From assembly GCA_030142905.1 (NCBI GenBank), contig JASJOG010000172.1, positions 587,001 through 651,000 on the forward strand: a stretch of DNA of 64,000 nucleotides. The letters are read 5' to 3'. The notes below the pieces were generated by a model, which saw nothing but the letters and a program-made list of their open reading frames with translations, did no database searches and was not told the origin of the DNA. Positions 44,296 to 54,805 of the stretch are shown in pieces. The position numbers and the translations under genes are program-made. The stretch is from Heliopora coerulea (taxonomy: Eukaryota > Cnidaria > Anthozoa > Scleralcyonacea > Helioporidae). The stretch's first letter is position 1, and each line of letters opens with the position of its first letter.

Positions 44296-47200
44296 ATGAA
44301 CCATGTTAACTCAAAAAACCATGCTTTGAATGTTGCAAAAAGATATGAAATTGATCTGAAAGAAGTAGGATTATCTTTATATGATCCTTTGAGTTTGTTG
44401 AAAAAAATAAAACCATTGATAATTAAAAAATTCAAAAAATATCCAAGCACAAAACAACAAATAACTCTTGTGTGTTTGATGTCAAAAACAAATCCAGCAA
44501 CAGGAGAACAAACCACAGATAATGCTCATTTTCATAGTTACTACGAAGAAATTTTTGATGGAAGTAATTTAGATGAAATATATGAAAAAATGACTCAAAA
44601 AGTTATTTTAAGTTTTGAAGAATTTTTAAAATATTCAAGTTTGTGGAAATTTCACAAAGGATTGAAAATAATTCTTAATATTAATGAAATTAAAAGATTA
44701 CTTGCATCATCTTATATTCCTACTCCAGAGTTTTTAAAAAATAAAAAAGCAATTATCAACCCAGAAAATGATGATCAAAAGTGTTTATTGTGGTGTGTTG
44801 TAATAAGTGAACTTTTGAAAACTAATCCTAACTTAAAAAATCCTGGAAGAATTACAAAAATTTTAAAAAAGAAAGCTGAAAGTTTTAATGTGAAAGATAT
44901 TAATTTTCCATGTGGATTTTCAGATATTGATAAATTTGAAAAAAATAATAACATTTCAATTAATTTATTTGGATACAACGAAGAAAAAAGGTTTGGTAAT
45001 AAAAATCATGAAATTTTCCCTTTGAGAGTAAGTAAATTTGGTTTGGATCGACAGGAGAATCCAGAATCACACGTAAATATATTGTTAATAACTAATGAAA
45101 ATGGAGACAAACATTATTGTTTAATTAAAAATATGAGTAGATTATTTTCAAACCAAGTCAATAAAAGTAAAGAAAAAATACTTGTTTGTAATTATTGCTT
45201 ACAAAATTTTAGAAGTGAACAAACTCTTAAAAATCATTTAGAATATTGCTCAAAATATGAATGTGGAAAAACTGTTTATCCAAACAAAGGTGAAAAATTA
45301 AAGTTTAAAAATTATAAAAGAATGCATGATATTCCATTTGTGATTTATGCAGATTTTGAATGCAATTTAAAACCGATTCGGTGCGAGGATAAAAATATTG
45401 GAGAACCGGTAGGTGACCATGCTCCGCGTACAAAACAATTTCAAAAACATGAACCATCTGGATATTGTTATTTGATAAAATGTTTTGATGATAATTTATT
45501 AAGACCAAAATTATTAAAATATACCAAAAAACCTGGTGAAGATATTTCTTTAAAATTTGTAGAAAGTTTAGAAAATAATATTAAAAAAATACATGAGCAA
45601 TTTAAATTTCCAAAAAAGATAATATTAAGTGAAAAAGATAAAGTAGATTTTAGATTAGCTAAAAATTGTTATGCTTGTGGAATCAAGTTTGGAAAACAAG
45701 AAAAACCAAAAACAGAAAAAAACCAGGTGGATGATGAATGTGATGAATTTGAAAAGATGGATAAATTATTTATGGACGATAAAATTAGTGCAGAAGAATT
45801 TAAAAAATATTTTGAAGACAGAGAAAAAGGAAAAGAAAATGAAAAAGAAAACGAAGAAAAAGAAAAAGAAAAAGAAACGAAAAGAACCAATTTCACAGAT
45901 AAAGTTAGAGATCATTGTCATTTTACTGGAAAATATAGAGGAGCTGCTTGTATTAGTTGTAATTCAAAAATGAAAAAACCAAAATTTATACCAGTTATAT
46001 TTCACAATCTTCAAAATTATGATAGTCATTTGTTTATTACAAATCTTCGTGCTTCTGAAGGTGAAATTAATTGTATACCCAACACTGAGGAGAAATATAT
46101 TTCATTTACAAAAGAAATTATTGTTGATAAGTTTGAATCTATAAAAATAATTACAGAAAAACAACTTCAAAGTAAATGTAAAGAAAATATTATTGAATGT
46201 GAAGAATTACCATCAACTTGTGAAAACCCAAAGTATAAAATCAAAGAAATTATTAATGTTAAAAAACAAATTAGATTTATTGACAGTTTTAAGTTTATGC
46301 AAAGTAGTTTATCAAATTTAGTTAATAATTTAGATAAAAATGAAATGAATATTTTGAAGAAATTTTATAAAAATGAAGAAAAAAGACAATTATTAACTAG
46401 AAAAGGTGTTTTTCCATATGATTGGTTTGATAATATTGAAAAATTAAAAGAAGAAAAACTACCTGATATTGGAGAATTTTATTCTAAATTAAATGATGAA
46501 AATATAAGTGAGGAAGATTATAAACATGCGAAAAATGTTTGGAATAAATTTAATATTAAAAATATGAGAGAATATCATGATTTATATTTGAAAACTGATG
46601 TAATTTTATTAGCTGATGTTTTTGAAAATTTTAGAAAAGTTTGTAAAGAAAATTATAAATTAGATCCTGCTTGGTATTATACTTCACCTGGATTAGCATG
46701 GGATGCAATGTTAAAAATTACAAAAGTTGAATTGGAATTATTAAATGATCCACAAATGTATCTTATGGTAGAAAATGGAATAAGATGTGGAATTTCAACA
46801 ATCACAAAAAGATATGCAAAAGCTAATAATAAATATATGGAAAACAAATATAATCCTGAAGAAGATAATGTTTATCTTTCTTATTTGGATGCAAATAATT
46901 TATATGGTTGGGCAATGAGCAAAAAACTTCCTGTGAGTCATTTCAAATGGATGGTAAACAAAGAATTGGAAAATTGGAAAAAATATAGTTGTATATTAGA
47001 AGTTGATTTGGAATATCCAGAAGATTTACATGATTTACACAATGAATATCAGTTAGCACCAGAAAGATTAAAGGTTGGTAATGTTGAAAAACTGAAAGCA
47101 GCAAAGCTGATTCCAAATTTGAATAATAAAGAAAAATATGTTTTGCATTGTGAAAACTTGAAGTTATATGAAAAATTAGGATTAAAAATTAAACGAATTC

Positions 47201-48144
47201 ATAAAGGTATTAAATTTCATGAAGAAGATTTCATGAAAAAATATATTGATTTAAATACAAAACTGAGAACAAGCGCAAAAAATGATTTTGAAAAAGACTT
47301 TTTCAAATTGATGAATAATTCTGTATTTGGTAAAACAATGGAAAATGTTAGAAACAGAGTTGATATTCAATTGGTTAACAGAAAAGAAAAAGCATTAAAA
47401 TTATTTTCAAAAACAAATTTCAATAAAAGAACAATATTTTCTGAAAATCTAATTGCGGTGCATATGTATAAGAGTAAAATTAAACTAGATAAACCAATAT
47501 ATTTAGGAATGAGTATATTGGATTTATCAAAGACTTTAATGTATGATTTTCATTATAATTATATTAAACAAAAATATGGTGAAAATGCGAAATTGTTATT
47601 TACAGATACTGATAGTTTAATGTATGAAATTAAAACTGAAGATTTTTATAAAGATATTTCTTTAGATGTTGAAAAAATGTTTGATACAAGTAATTACCCA
47701 AAAGATCATAAAAGTGGGATAAAAACTGGATTAAATAAAAAAGTAATTGGAATGATGAAAGATGAATGTGGTGGTAAACAAATAGAAGAATTTGTAGGAT
47801 TGAGAGCAAAATTATATTCTTATAAAATGTATGAAGATGAGAAAGACAAAGCACCAAAGGTGTCAAAAAGATGTAAAGGTGTTAAGAAAAATGTTATTGA
47901 GAAAGATTTAACATTTCAAAATTATAAAGATTGTTTATTTACTGAAGAAGAACAAATAAGAAAAATGAATTTAATAAGACACAGAAACCATGAATTATAC
48001 ACTGAAAGTATTGAAAAAATTGCATTATCAACAAAAGATGATAAAAGAATAATACTTGGAAATAAAATTGAAACACTTGCATATGGTCATTACATGAATG
48101 AAATGATAGGCACTTATGAAAATATGTTTGTTTTTAAACCATAA
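44296..48144 (+). CDS. Protein-primed family B DNA polymerase with C2H2 and HNH modules
   Basis: 1,282 residues, intact. A C2H2-type finger lies at about 298-320 (CNYCLQNFRSEQTLKNHLEYC without its last residues). Exonuclease motifs: Exo I YADFEC (D353/E355), Exo II FHNLQNYDSHL, Exo III YLKTDVILLAD (D768). Between Exo I and II an HNH/endonuclease VII-type motif DHCHFTGKYRGAACISC starts at 539. Polymerase motifs: DANNLYGWAM (D865), KLMNNSVFGK (from K1004), TDTDSLMYEI (D1104/D1106). This is the element's replicase, expected to use a terminal protein as primer. It ends 14 bp before the right TIR. Short protein-rich Lys/Glu insert at about 500-530. Confidence 0.9.
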   Translation: MNHVNSKNHALNVAKRYEIDLKEVGLSLYDPLSLLKKIKPLIIKKFKKYPSTKQQITLVCLMSKTNPATGEQTTDNAHFHSYYEEIFDGSNLDEIYEKMTQKVILSFEEFLKYSSLWKFHKGLKIILNINEIKRLLASSYIPTPEFLKNKKAIINPENDDQKCLLWCVVISELLKTNPNLKNPGRITKILKKKAESFNVKDINFPCGFSDIDKFEKNNNISINLFGYNEEKRFGNKNHEIFPLRVSKFGLDRQENPESHVNILLITNENGDKHYCLIKNMSRLFSNQVNKSKEKILVCNYCLQNFRSEQTLKNHLEYCSKYECGKTVYPNKGEKLKFKNYKRMHDIPFVIYADFECNLKPIRCEDKNIGEPVGDHAPRTKQFQKHEPSGYCYLIKCFDDNLLRPKLLKYTKKPGEDISLKFVESLENNIKKIHEQFKFPKKIILSEKDKVDFRLAKNCYACGIKFGKQEKPKTEKNQVDDECDEFEKMDKLFMDDKISAEEFKKYFEDREKGKENEKENEEKEKEKETKRTNFTDKVRDHCHFTGKYRGAACISCNSKMKKPKFIPVIFHNLQNYDSHLFITNLRASEGEINCIPNTEEKYISFTKEIIVDKFESIKIITEKQLQSKCKENIIECEELPSTCENPKYKIKEIINVKKQIRFIDSFKFMQSSLSNLVNNLDKNEMNILKKFYKNEEKRQLLTRKGVFPYDWFDNIEKLKEEKLPDIGEFYSKLNDENISEEDYKHAKNVWNKFNIKNMREYHDLYLKTDVILLADVFENFRKVCKENYKLDPAWYYTSPGLAWDAMLKITKVELELLNDPQMYLMVENGIRCGISTITKRYAKANNKYMENKYNPEEDNVYLSYLDANNLYGWAMSKKLPVSHFKWMVNKELENWKKYSCILEVDLEYPEDLHDLHNEYQLAPERLKVGNVEKLKAAKLIPNLNNKEKYVLHCENLKLYEKLGLKIKRIHKGIKFHEEDFMKKYIDLNTKLRTSAKNDFEKDFFKLMNNSVFGKTMENVRNRVDIQLVNRKEKALKLFSKTNFNKRTIFSENLIAVHMYKSKIKLDKPIYLGMSILDLSKTLMYDFHYNYIKQKYGENAKLLFTDTDSLMYEIKTEDFYKDISLDVEKMFDTSNYPKDHKSGIKTGLNKKVIGMMKDECGGKQIEEFVGLRAKLYSYKMYEDEKDKAPKVSKRCKGVKKNVIEKDLTFQNYKDCLFTEEEQIRKMNLIRHRNHELYTESIEKIALSTKDDKRIILGNKIETLAYGHYMNEMIGTYENMFVFKP

Positions 48145-48158
48145 AATAATTCCAGCAA

Positions 48159-48474
48159 TTTTCACATGGATTTTGAGAATGTGAGAAAATTGATCAATTT
48201 CGAGAATGTGAGAAAATTGACTGATTTTGAGAATGCGAGAAAATTTATCAATTTTGAGAATGTGAGAAAATTAATCAATTTTGAGAATGTGAGAAAATTT
48301 ACTGATTTCCAAAATCCGGTTTGAACCAGATTTGGGAAGTGGGTGTGGTCACACAAAAATTTTAGAATGATTGACAGGTGATGACGTCATCACCAATTAC
48401 CGGAAGTTGATACAATTTTTGAAAGCTCATTAAAATTCATAAAATGTGCTAGAATCCGGACATTACAGACTACT
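48159..48474 (-). repeat. Polinton right terminal inverted repeat
   Basis: Mirror of 31,469-31,784, with the same 27-bp units and 18-bp palindrome (48,377-48,394). The polymerase stop lies 15 bp upstream. Confidence 0.95.
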
Positions 48475-48480
48475 AAAAGT
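48475..48480 (+). repeat. Target site duplication AAAAGT (right)
   Basis: Matches 31,463-31,468 exactly. Confidence 0.95.
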
Positions 48481-48520
48481 TGAATCGCGCTACAAAATTC
48501 GCCTAGTGGAAAACGGGCTT
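48475..48520 (-). repeat. Inverted relative of the left-flank sequence
   Basis: The reverse complement (CCCGTTTTCCACTAGGCGAA, then a GCGCG stretch and AACTTTT) is similar to 31,350-31,395 on the other side of the element. It suggests the Polinton landed in or beside a small palindromic element. Confidence 0.5.
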
Positions 48521-51214
48521 TAGGGACCTCTCGAAACCGTGACGTCCTCAACTCATGAGGATCATCAAGAGAGCGTTGGGAGCAACAATCCCCTAAAACG
48601 ATGAGGTGGTAAACTATGAAGAGTTGTTTATGCCAAGAGTTTTAACACCGTCTTGTTGGAAAATCAATTTATGTTAATTTGCATAGACTGTCAAGTAGTT
48701 AAAGCACAATTTCTTATCCCTCATCGACCGGAAAAGAACGGCAGGCAGAAGACAGAAAAAGGAGAGACGATTTTGAACTGCAGCGGAACCATGCATGCAC
48801 GCTGACGTTGGTTACCGGCCAGAAGCGTGACATATTTGACATATAAAAAAGAGGGTGTGACAAACGAAAGAACAGGTTGACGTTTTCATCAGAAGAGAAT
48901 GAAATAAGATCTTCTGAACCTAAGGTCACAAATTTATTGGTCCACTATAAAAAGAATAAAATTGTCTCAAAGGAAAACTGTTTCCTCTCCTGCCTGAGAT
49001 ATCAATGATCTATTAACCCTTTCCCCTCAAAAGCTCTCTCCTTGACCAGTAAAATCGACTAGTATTCGCCAGAGCAAAATAGTAGAAGATCGATCCTACC
49101 GGGAAAGAATTGATTAAGGATTTAAAGAAATTTGGTTACGTGGCTTTTACGATCGATCACTGTATTCCGACAAACCCGTTACCTTAGCTTCGTGGCCACT
49201 CATTTTCATGCGGTGAAGGGTGGATAGCCGGTAGGCAACAAGATGTTTAACTAGCAGCCGGATAGCCGTTGGTCTCGATCATATAATGCGCTACTCATCA
49301 AATCAAGTTCAATCTAATCCAACTTACTAGCCGTATAGGTCACTAGCCAGTGGTTTCTTCTATGGTAGCCGGTAGGTATTCGGTCACTTTAAGAAGGCTT
49401 TAAATTTGTAGCCGGGTAACCGGTAGTTTTGGATATTTAGGTCTCCACTCATTTGCATGAGGTCAACGTTATCTGCCCGACCGGCTAGGATAGCTCGGTA
49501 GTCGGTCGTCTTGATACAGCAGCCGGAAGGTAGCTGTACCACATTTGGTCGCAGAGGGTCGGGAGAAGAAATTGATCATCCAATTGAAACTTTCCGACTA
49601 ATTTCTCAGCTCTTCTAAACTCCTTTTGGGTTTCCTCCATTATCTCGAATCGTTGTACCGGTAAATCAGGGCGACTTGGCTACTGGACATGCAATTCGGA
49701 CCTACTTAATTTTCGCTGTTTTAAACGCACCATCCGCTTCCGTGCGTCTGAGTTTTTCATAGACACAAGTGCACGTAAAACGAACTAGAAAATGCCGAAC
49801 CAAACAGATGAGATCCACTGAACGGCAGACCTTCACATTCAAACAATCGAATCCACAAGAAGTTGGACCTCTCTCAGCAAACTGCAAACGGTCGTTCCCA
49901 ATGAAATCGAGTGCCGCAAGATTTTAGAAGAGTGTGGAAAGAAAAATAAAACCATTGTTTTGGCGAGTGATTTGACATTTGCGACGCGACTTGTCACTTT
50001 TGTTAAAGAAAGGGTTGTTGTCCAATCACCTGTCAAGATTAGACTCTCATAATGTTCGAAAATGCACAGCACAATAGTGGAATGGCGGACCCAACGATAT
50101 TTAAAACTATCAAGATATATGGATTCAATTAGATGTATTTCGACCGAGTTAGGTTAAGAACTGTTGATCACTACACTCGTTTTGTCGAACCTTTGTTCCC
50201 GACATATTGCGAATACCTGTTTGAAAATCAAAACAGTGCACAATTTCACAGAGCTGTAGAACTCGCTCTAAGGCATGTTAATATTTCAGGCCACAGGAAA
50301 GAACATTCATCCGACACGATACTGCAACCCAGATGTGGAAAAATCAAATCCAATACATGCTAAGTAGATTTTAGCATGAGAAGAACATCTGTGGATTCCT
50401 CTTGGAGGTGTTGGAAGACTACAAACTACACTTTTGATATTCAATATTCAACTTTTTATCTGCTTTTCTCAATTCGTTAAAGTGGTAGAAAAGCATCGTT
50501 TTCAAAAGGAAAATCAGAGTTATCTTTTTAAAGGTTCTTACCACATTTTCAACACGTGTAGCAAACATAACAAACAAATTCCCTGGAATTGTACATTAAA
50601 TAGTTGCTTCAGCTGAACTTTTGAATTCTTTCTAAAAGAATCCCCAAAACAATTGAAAAGCGCACAGAAATTTAGCAGTATTTTAGGTTTATAGCAAAGT
50701 AGCTTTCTGCTAATATCACTTAAATCTATAAAAAGCTTCCCTGAACACTCGGTTGTACTATATGAATATCATCTTTAAAAGTGGCTAGTCGTAGATGAAG
50801 ACGCAAGGGTCGCCTTGATCCACTTAGTTTAGGGAATTAAAAAACGTGGGGAAAAAAAAAAATACGAAGAGCAAAAAAACCAAACAAAAACATCATAACG
50901 TAACTTCAGTTGACTACCGCCCAAGGACTGTACATGAAGTAATCTTTTTCTCATTTTTGCCAAAACGTAGCGTCCATTATGAGCTAAAGTGAAAGAGACT
51001 TTCATAATTAACTCTCCACGGTCTACGGTATTGGAATTTTAATATCATTATTTTCCATCCATTTTTCTAAAAGTCTTGGTTTTCTTTGCTTGTTTGTTTT
51101 TTTGTTTTGTTCTTTTTGCTTTTTTGTTGTTGTTTTATATGTTTTTATAACAAATGCGTGGAGTACTGTTACACGCGTGGTGACAATGGAGAAAAATTTT
51201 CGCTTTGTGCATGT
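48521..51214. other. Spacer with degenerate TAGCCGGTA phrases
   Basis: At about 49,220-49,540 variants of TAGCCGGATA and TAGCCGGTAG recur at irregular spacing. Otherwise short ORFs without domains. Confidence 0.35.
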
Positions 51215-51218
51215 ATGC

Positions 51219-51221
<3 letters not shown>

Positions 51222-51260
<39 letters not shown>

Positions 51261-51331
51261 CACAAGCGTGGGACATTTGAGTTGCCTATAATGTAGGCTA
51301 CTCCATCTTGCTCATCTTATATATATATATG

Positions 51332-51391
<60 letters not shown>
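51222..51391. repeat. AT dinucleotide repeats flanking a unique block
   Basis: Two runs of (AT)n, 51,222-51,256 and 51,319-51,391, the second interspersed with GTAT and ATAC. They sit inside a larger inverted repeat (51,281-51,313 with 51,454-51,488). Confidence 0.9.
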
Positions 51392-51401
51392 AGATGATAT
51401 A

Positions 51402-51447
51402 ACTACAGACGGAACCGTTTCGGCCTATTGGGCCTCATCAGTGTAGT
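51402..51447 (-). ncRNA. Hammerhead ribozyme motif, type I, Penelope-type
   Basis: On the minus strand: stem I strand ACTACA, core CTGATGA, stem II GGCC-CAATA-GGCC, core GAAA, a very short stem III (ACG...CGT around GTTC), cleavage triplet GTC, then TGTAGT, which pairs fully with ACTACA. All conserved core bases are present. Such minimal stem III hammerheads are known from the terminal repeats of Penelope-like elements and retrozymes. It lies in a palindromic repeat; no RT gene adjoins, so it may be a solitary terminal repeat. Confidence 0.8.
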
Positions 51448-51488
51448 GCTAACGAGCAGGATGGAGAAGCCTACATCATATAGGCAAC

Positions 51489-52687
51489 TGAAATATATAT
51501 CCATGGATTCCGGTCCCTCAAAAATGCCGTGTGAAAGTTCGGGGACTGGTATGTTGTTGACCAAACCATACTTAGCTACCGTATTAGAGCAAATCGATTT
51601 GGTCTCGTTCTTTTTTTCCTTGTATGGATCTCTCGCAAGTTGTTTACGTTATTTGAACAGTGAAGCCAGTAAATGATTTAAGACCGGCAAAGTAATTGGC
51701 TTTCTTGGTGCCTGGTTTCGCTTTTGAGGGCCACCTCAGTAACTGGACAATTTATGACTTGAAAGAGCAGTTCTCAAAGTTAACTCCTTGGAATATGCAT
51801 TTGCCAACTGTTCGCTTTTTCCAGCAACGGATTGTCTTGGTTCTTTCTGATTTATATGAACAAAAGACGTAAGGGAACTAGCTTGCTGTCAGGACATTTG
51901 CTAAGCAACCAAGTGTATTAAAACGGCATTCTTCGCTGAAGTTGAATAGACGCTGATTTGCATAAATCTTGGGATTTTCACGTTCTGGTAACCACATACC
52001 TGAGCTACACAATTACAGGTACGTCTGAATCGAGTAGCTTTGAAATACAAATTCTGCGAACGGAATTGTTTTGAGCAGCTTTGAAAAGTAGCTTCCCGAC
52101 TTCATTCTCTCCTAAGGGAGACTTCTTGTACCAAATATTATCGCCTGGATTTTGCTAGTGTTTATTGGTAAAGTAGAATGAAGATTCTAGTTCATTCATC
52201 TGTGTAGGACGATTACTTTTGAACATTTTTCAGTATTTAACCGGACAACGTTCATGGTCAATTGTTTGAGAAGTGGGATAGCACACTCATCGTCCAGAAA
52301 AGTTGTCCAGGCCATGACAGTCTTCGGATGCTTTCTCCGCTTTCCACACAGAGATTTCATCGCCTCAATCAGGACTTTTTCCCTATGAAATGTCGCCCCA
52401 CTGAAGACGTTAGGATGTATTTTGGCTCGAAACAAAAATGCAAGGTAAATAGCCACCAGGTAACTCGCTGCAAAGCTACTTGATTTTGGTCACCAAATTT
52501 TCCTTCGGCAAAACAGTTGTCCGCTTCAGTCTTTCTCACTTCGAGAGTGATTTGTGCATGATGACTTCTACCTTATTCGACCAGTAATGTTTCCATCAGG
52601 ATTTTAAAACCTCTCAATAAAGTTGAAAGTCGACTTTGTGTAAATTTACCGTTGAACCCTTTGTAATGAGGTGCCACTGAATGCTTA
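51489..52687. other. Spacer, no gene recognised
   Basis: Short ORFs on both strands without domain signatures. Confidence 0.35.
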
Positions 52688-52903
52688 ACATGTTTGAGGA
52701 AGTTGATCGTCCAGGTTAGTGTAGTCTTGAGAAAGACTGTTGGTTGAAGTGACTGACGTTTCGACAGCCTTAGCAGAGGGCATCTTCACTCTCCTTTTGA
52801 CTCTGAAGATGACTGCCGCTAAGGCTGTCGTAACGTCAGTCACTTCAACCAACAGTCTTTCTCAAGACTGCACTAATCTAGACGATCAACTTCCTCAAAC
52901 ATG
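52688..52903. repeat. Inverted repeat of Penelope terminal-repeat type
   Basis: Arms 52,688-52,785 and 52,806-52,903 around a 20-bp loop share ACATGTTTGAGGAAGTTGAT, CTTGAGAAAGACTGTTGG and TGACTGACGTT. The minus strand of the left arm keeps a GTCGAAACGTC phrase after a stem-forming stretch, similar to hammerhead-bearing Penelope repeats, but the core is not intact in either arm. Confidence 0.65.
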
Positions 52904-54687
52904 TCACGATTCTCCCAGATTCAAACCATTTACTTTATTACCGAATGCTTAGTTGAAAATACACAAGAGTTGCAAATTTGTACGCCATTTTCCTTTATTA
53001 TTGATGGTTTACCGTGGAAAAAGTACGTCTTTTACTTCCCTCTTCTCGTTCTTCTTTCGAGAAAACGTGCACAAGGTTTGCTTGTCGTATTTTGTTTTAT
53101 GTTTTGTATTTTCCGATTTTTGGTAGGCGATAAAAATGCAGAACTCACTCATGTTTTCTTTGTTTATTTCGTCCGTTTCGTAATTCGTTTCATCTTCGTC
53201 AACAAAGTGTTGTACCTCCGGATGAATGCTTAGCATAAATCTTCCTCATAGCACTTCTAATAGACATTTTTAACCAACTTTGAGATAATATAGAATTTAT
53301 CAGTTTTTTAAGACAAAAAGTATCAAAAAAAATTTTCACTCATGAGCTGTCCTTGATGCTAATATCCGACCGGTAACCTTTGAGAATGATCCAATTTTAA
53401 GACAGAAAGCCTGGCTATCTAATAAAAAATCTTTCTTTAAAGCAAACTGAGTGAAAAATTTGATTTGGAAAACGACTCGAAATATCTCAAGATCGCAATT
53501 AATGCAGGATTTTGCTATGAACATCGATTGATAAGCAGTACAATTGTCAGAATGGATCTCTTATCATTTATTAAACCGTTAAAGGTTATTCTCACCAAAC
53601 GTTTTGTTTTAATAAAACAGAATAGAAATTTTAAACGTAAATATGACGACAAGCAATTTAAATGTAAAATAATTTCCAGTTTGGGTTGTTAATATTTGTG
53701 GCCAAATATTGTGTTTCCCTTTATTGCATTACCTCTTCCAGTTATAGTAAGGACGATTTGTCTTTTTGACAACCTTGAAAAATTATCAATGTTACTTGGA
53801 TTCTCGAGAGATGTATTGGAAGGGTGGGCGAGGGTTTGTTTCGTACACATATTTCTAGTACGAAATATATACTGCAAAACCTTGACCGGTGTGGTAGCTT
53901 ACAACGTACCGCTGCAAGCCAATTTCAGTCGAGGGGCTCGAGGCCTCCTACAATCTTAATCCGGCCCTGATGGCTACACTGTTTCACCGTTTGCGCCTCA
54001 CTTTTGGTATCCATGGCAACCGAGCAATCAGACAAATGATTTCACTGTGATAATTTTATATTCTTCTATGCCAAGAAATTCATTTGCCTAAATATTTAAA
54101 CATGACAAAAACAACCTTAAGAGCTGATAAAACGCATTATGAGAATTTCTAGAACAGCGTCACAAATAACATTGAAGTTTTAAAATCCATTAAGCTCAGC
54201 ACTTATTGTTAAATTCCAGTCTACATTTTAGGCTAGAAATTCTACAAAACTGCAGAATGAATCTTGTCATTCATGGAAAGGTGGTTTGGACTTTCAGATC
54301 TGATCACCATCAGGTACTCCTAACATTCGATAATTTTATCTGGTATCCCTGGCGTTTGGTCAGCAATAACATGCTGATGAAGTCTAAAAAGTCCTGCGTG
54401 TAGCCGTTCTTCCCGAGGCTCCATTTTTTGTTACATAGTAGGGTAAATATTCTGTACCCAAGTGAGCTCAGTATCATTTTTTGAAACTACATCGTAACTC
54501 TACACATCCGTTGCGTTCCTCCTGTCTCTCCTATTTCGGCTCACCATGGCAGAATTGTTACATTTTCACCTTGGTTTCTTCTTGAAATGTAATTTTTCGT
54601 TGGTTAAGCCATGGCGTCATTGTCGAGATCATAAAAAGGTAGAGGTGCTACGAAAGTAATGGCAACACAAAGATCAGCTGTACTTAC
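52904..54687. other. Spacer, no gene recognised
   Basis: T-rich, with a hydrophobic low-complexity ORF at 52,901-53,233 that I do not consider coding. Confidence 0.35.
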
Positions 54688-54805
54688 CAGGTCCTGTAGC
54701 TGCTGAGGCACCAGTTACAACTGTGGGTGTGGCCGGAGGTCCGGGTAGTCTTGTTGGGCAATATAAAATTTTAGGTTTTCCTGGCCCACTTGCCATCATA
54801 GAGAC
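54688..54805 (-). CDS. Candidate host first coding exon
   Basis: On the minus strand an AG acceptor precedes GTCTCT and two ATG codons, opening a frame MMASGPGKPKILYC then a Pro/Thr/Ala-rich stretch ending GASAATGPG, directly followed by a consensus GTAAGT donor. The unusual GC and proline content against the AT-rich surroundings supports coding. I do not recognise the protein. Confidence 0.4.

Larger units (their letters stand above)
31469..48474. mobile_element. Polinton/Maverick, complete, 17,006 bp
   Basis: Defined by 316-bp inverted repeats starting AGTAGTCTG and a perfect 6-bp duplication. The gene set is diagnostic: protein-primed family B DNA polymerase, retrovirus-type integrase, FtsK/HerA-like packaging ATPase and a candidate capsid gene. 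An adenovirus-type maturation protease was not found. Genes leave a central divergent region at 37.76 kb. The interior is far more AT-rich than the flanks. Several frames are broken, so this copy is not evidently autonomous as sequenced. Confidence 0.95.

Noticed and set aside
50133..50363. 76-codon plus ORF with acceptable composition
   Set aside because: No family signature or splice context to support it.
52196..52456. 86-codon minus ORF
   Set aside because: No recognisable motif; kept as spacer.
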